Source: JBJYIN01 sp046237015
GTDB lineage: Bacteria > Pseudomonadota > Gammaproteobacteria > Enterobacterales > Enterobacteriaceae
Assembly (NCBI RefSeq): GCF_046237015.1
Contig: NZ_JBJYIN010000003.1
Coordinates: 226,255-290,254, forward strand
Direction of reading: 5' to 3'
Length of the DNA stretch: 64,000 nucleotides
Below the pieces are notes generated by a model. It searched no databases. It worked only from the letters and a program-made list of their open reading frames with translations, and was not told where the DNA came from. The translations under genes were made by a program, and so were the position numbers. The stretch's first letter is position 1, and every line of letters begins with the position of its first letter. Below are positions 62,204-64,000 of the stretch, one piece after another.

Positions 62204-63406
62204 CTATCTGACAATGAAACGGTGATGTTTACCCAACCATAAAAGCATACCCGGTTCTGGGTTAATCATTGCTAGTTCATCAGTCACTTTATGAGTATTA
62301 ACCCTTACTGCTCCTGAGCGAATCAGCCTCCGCAATTCAGAACGGCTCATCTCAGTAAGAGCCTGACTACAGAAATCAATCAGCGTAAACGGTATAAGCT
62401 CGTCAAAGACAAGTGGAAGATGATCCTCTTCAGTAGGATTGTGTTGTTGAAATACCCGTTCAAAATGTTTGCCAGCAGCGCTAGCTGCTTCCGCATCATG
62501 GTAGAGACTAACTATCTGGTGTGCCAGATCCTTTTTAATAACAATGGGATTTTTTCCCCGTTCCATCTGCTCTCTGACCTCAATGATATATTCTGCTGAA
62601 GCGTTAGTGGCCAGACTGAGATAACTGATAATAAGATGATCCGGTAACGACATGATCTTTCCATACATATCCTCAGGACTGTCCGTTAAAGCGATATAAT
62701 TCCCTTTCGATTTACTCATCTTATCTTTGCCGTCTAATCCCTCCAGTAGAGGCATAGTGATGACCGACTGCCCCCCATGTCCGAAGGATTCCTGTAGCAT
62801 TCGCCCTACCATGTTATTAAAAAGTTGATCCGTACCACCAAGTTCAACATCCGCGTTGATCATCACGGAGTCATATCCTTGAAGGATCGGATACAAAAGC
62901 TCATGTAGATGGATAGGTGAGGAAGCAGCATACCGATTTTTGAAATCATCACGCTGCATCATTTGTGCTAACGTTACGCGGGAAATAAGCCCGATAATTT
63001 CAGAAAAGGCCATTTTTCTAAACCAGTCAGAGTTGCGTCGTACCTGTATACGCGAAGTATCTATAATTCGACCAAGCTGATCGAGATAGGTCTGACTATT
63101 AAGAGCGATTTGTTTTTCACTCAGTGGTGGGCGCATCTTGTTGCGACCTGTCGGATCGCCAATCGAGGCCGTAAAATCGCCAATGATAATAACGATATCG
63201 TGACCAGCATCCTGAAACTGCTTTAATTTACGCAATACAACCGCATGCCCGAGATGAAGATCAGGTGCGGTAGGGTCGAACCCAAGCTTAATGATAAGCT
63301 TGCGATTTTCTTTTTCAGCTAGCTCAAGCTTCTTTTCAAGCCCATCAGAGGGTTCCATGATGGCAATATTTGAAGCCAATACAGCAATATTATGATTAGT
63401 TTTCAT
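62204..63406 (-). CDS. tyrS: Tyrosyl-tRNA synthetase, extra copy on a mobile region
   Basis: Complete class I aminoacyl-tRNA synthetase (400 aa) that charges tRNA-Tyr. It has the HIGH-type motif HLGHAVVLRKLKQF near 52, the Tyr-binding YDSVMINADVELGGTDQLF near 182, the KMSKS loop DKMSKSKGN near 230 and a C-terminal S4 RNA-binding domain (SRSELRRLIRSGAVRVN near 352). HLGH and shorter length place it in the TyrRS class of Pseudomonas/Bacillus TyrZ, not the 424-residue housekeeping E. coli type (as I recall). It stands alone between an integrase remnant and IS fragments, so it is probably horizontally acquired. A role in resistance to a TyrRS-targeting compound is possible but inferred. SD weak (GAGAAT). 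Confidence 0.9.
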   Translation of the reverse strand: MKTNHNIAVLASNIAIMEPSDGLEKKLELAEKENRKLIIKLGFDPTAPDLHLGHAVVLRKLKQFQDAGHDIVIIIGDFTASIGDPTGRNKMRPPLSEKQIALNSQTYLDQLGRIIDTSRIQVRRNSDWFRKMAFSEIIGLISRVTLAQMMQRDDFKNRYAASSPIHLHELLYPILQGYDSVMINADVELGGTDQLFNNMVGRMLQESFGHGGQSVITMPLLEGLDGKDKMSKSKGNYIALTDSPEDMYGKIMSLPDHLIISYLSLATNASAEYIIEVREQMERGKNPIVIKKDLAHQIVSLYHDAEAASAAGKHFERVFQQHNPTEEDHLPLVFDELIPFTLIDFCSQALTEMSRSELRRLIRSGAVRVNTHKVTDELAMINPEPGMLLWLGKHHRFIVR

Positions 63407-63456
63407 TTATATTCTCAGTTAAGTTAAGAAACATTTAGTGAATCGCCACGGATAAT

Positions 63457-63689
63457 CTAGACACTTCCTAGCCGTTGATAGTATTGGTTTTCATATTCAG
63501 CTGGTGATATCTGATCGCTCGATCCATGCCAACGCTTACTGTTATAAAACATTTCGATGTAATCAAAAATATCGCTTCGGGATTCTTCTCTCATTCCGTA
63601 GATCTTTTTCTTTATCCGTTCACGCTTCAGTAGCTGGAAAAAGCTTTCTGCAACTGCGTTATCGTGACAGTTACCACGACGACTCATAC
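63457..63689 (-). pseudogene. IS3-family transposase OrfB, C-terminal fragment
   Basis: Reading from about 63689, MSRRGNCHDNAVAESFFQLLK to YENQYYQRLGSV is the end of an IS3-type OrfB integrase, including the last catalytic Glu in AESFF (of the DDE triad). The N-terminal part is missing: another IS starts at 63690. The ORF as read from 63762 runs into the other element and is not real at its start. The element's own right end lies near 63425-63455. Confidence 0.85.
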
Positions 63690-63945
63690 TGTAGTGGCAC
63701 ACTAAATTTGGCCACCTGAACAGAGGTGATATGCTCACCTCAGAACAACACAGGTGCATCAATGAAAAGAAGAAATTTTAGTCCTGAATTCAAACGCGAA
63801 TCAGCTCAGTTAGTTGTCGACCAAAATTACACCGTCTCTGACGCTGCTAAGGCTATGGATGTTGGTCTTTCCACGATGACGAAATGGGTCAAACAACTGC
63901 GTGATGAGCGCTAGGGTAAAACACCAAAAACCTCCCCCATAACTC
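63690..63945 (+). mobile_element. IS3-family element, left-end fragment with OrfA
   Basis: The left end begins TGTAGTGGCAC at 63690, followed by an inverted repeat GAGGTGA/TCACCTC and the OrfA start at ATG 63763. It has interrupted the OrfB of the neighbouring element and is itself cut by the IS4-like end at about 63946. Confidence 0.75.
63763..63914 (+). pseudogene. IS3-family OrfA, N-terminal fragment with stop
   Basis: MKRRNFSPEFKRESAQLVVD onward is the helix-turn-helix of an IS3-group OrfA. After KQLRDER an in-frame TAG occurs where the family has Gln (RDERQGKTPK); GKTPKTSPIT continues beyond it, so the stop is a point mutation (CAG to TAG). The leucine-zipper part is lost at the IS4-like junction. 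Confidence 0.8.
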
Positions 63946-64000
63946 TAATGCCGATCAGTTAAGGATCGGTTGACCGATCCAGTGGCTGTGTAAAAATCCG
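63946..64000 (+). mobile_element. IS4-like element, left end (runs off the window)
   Basis: The last 55 bases start AATGCCGATCAGTTAAGG and GTTGACCGATCC, which I recall as an IS4 terminus. The junction with the truncated OrfA is at about 63945. The transposase would lie beyond the window. Confidence 0.6.

Noticed and set aside
63690..63762. Extra N-terminus of the minus-strand transposase ORF (to 63762)
   Set aside because: It reads backwards through the left end of the neighbouring insertion sequence.
1..64000. Prophage, CRISPR array, rRNA or replication origin
   Set aside because: No structural phage genes, spaced repeats, rRNA sequence or DnaA-box cluster was seen; the only island signs are at 61-64 kb.

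Overview
The window looks like chromosome of a soft-rot enterobacterium, most probably Pectobacterium. The clues are proteins that align closely with known enterobacterial families (PatA/PatD, DcuB, GltP, Cbl, Hyf, HyfR), two 127-bp ERIC elements, and a gene set (Has hemophore operon, hydrogenase-4 joined to hydN-fdhF) that I associate with that genus. This comes from recollection of families, not from a search.

Layout. (1) 1-2654: putrescine degradation, patA (cut by the window edge) and patD, plus a small acidic protein. (2) 2755-12966: a heme-acquisition operon hasI-hasS-hasR-hasA-hasD-hasE-hasF: ECF sigma and FecR-type antisigma, TonB-dependent receptor, secreted hemophore and its complete type I exporter. 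Fur boxes lie before hasI and hasR. A matching promoter-like block lies before both hasS and hasR. (3) 13640-15085: dcuB with an FNR site placed about 42 bp before the predicted start point. (4) 15169-25187: a sulfur/amino-acid locus holding an Asp/Glu-racemase-family protein, a cysteate sulfo-lyase/D-cysteine-desulfhydrase-like PLP enzyme, an Ldh-family dehydrogenase, a taurine/sulfonate-type ABC importer, a GldA/HcxA-like dehydrogenase, GltP and the sulfur-starvation regulator Cbl. I regard this as the least described system here and propose that it handles cysteate/sulfolactate-type compounds. (5) 25532-27483: an AraC regulator and an EamA exporter. (6) 27582-35392: a seven-gene, Fur-boxed iron-uptake operon of the Campylobacter p19 type (FTR1 permease, P19, DUF2318 membrane protein, two FtsX permeases, ATPase, TlpA-like lipoprotein).

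(7) 35478-55941: the formate hydrogenlyase-2 region. It contains hypC, hyfABCDEFGHIJ-hycI, then an MCP and a WaaY-like kinase, then hydN-fdhF and the activator gene hyfR. Three sigma-54 elements (before hypC, hyfA and hydN) tie the units to HyfR. FdhF carries cysteine at position 140 instead of selenocysteine. (8) 56671-60843: a second amino-acid module: DAACS symporter, LysR regulator, racemase-family protein and an orphan MetQ/NlpA-like lipoprotein. (9) 61373-64000: tRNA-Asn followed by a broken P4-type integrase, degenerate DNA, an extra tyrosyl-tRNA synthetase gene, and three abutting insertion-sequence fragments. This is the decayed edge of an integrated island that probably continues beyond the window.

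Overall the core-like parts (iron, anaerobic fumarate and formate metabolism, chemotaxis) suit a plant-associated facultative anaerobe. The accessory interest sits in the sulfur locus, the hybrid regulation of has, and the island after tRNA-Asn.
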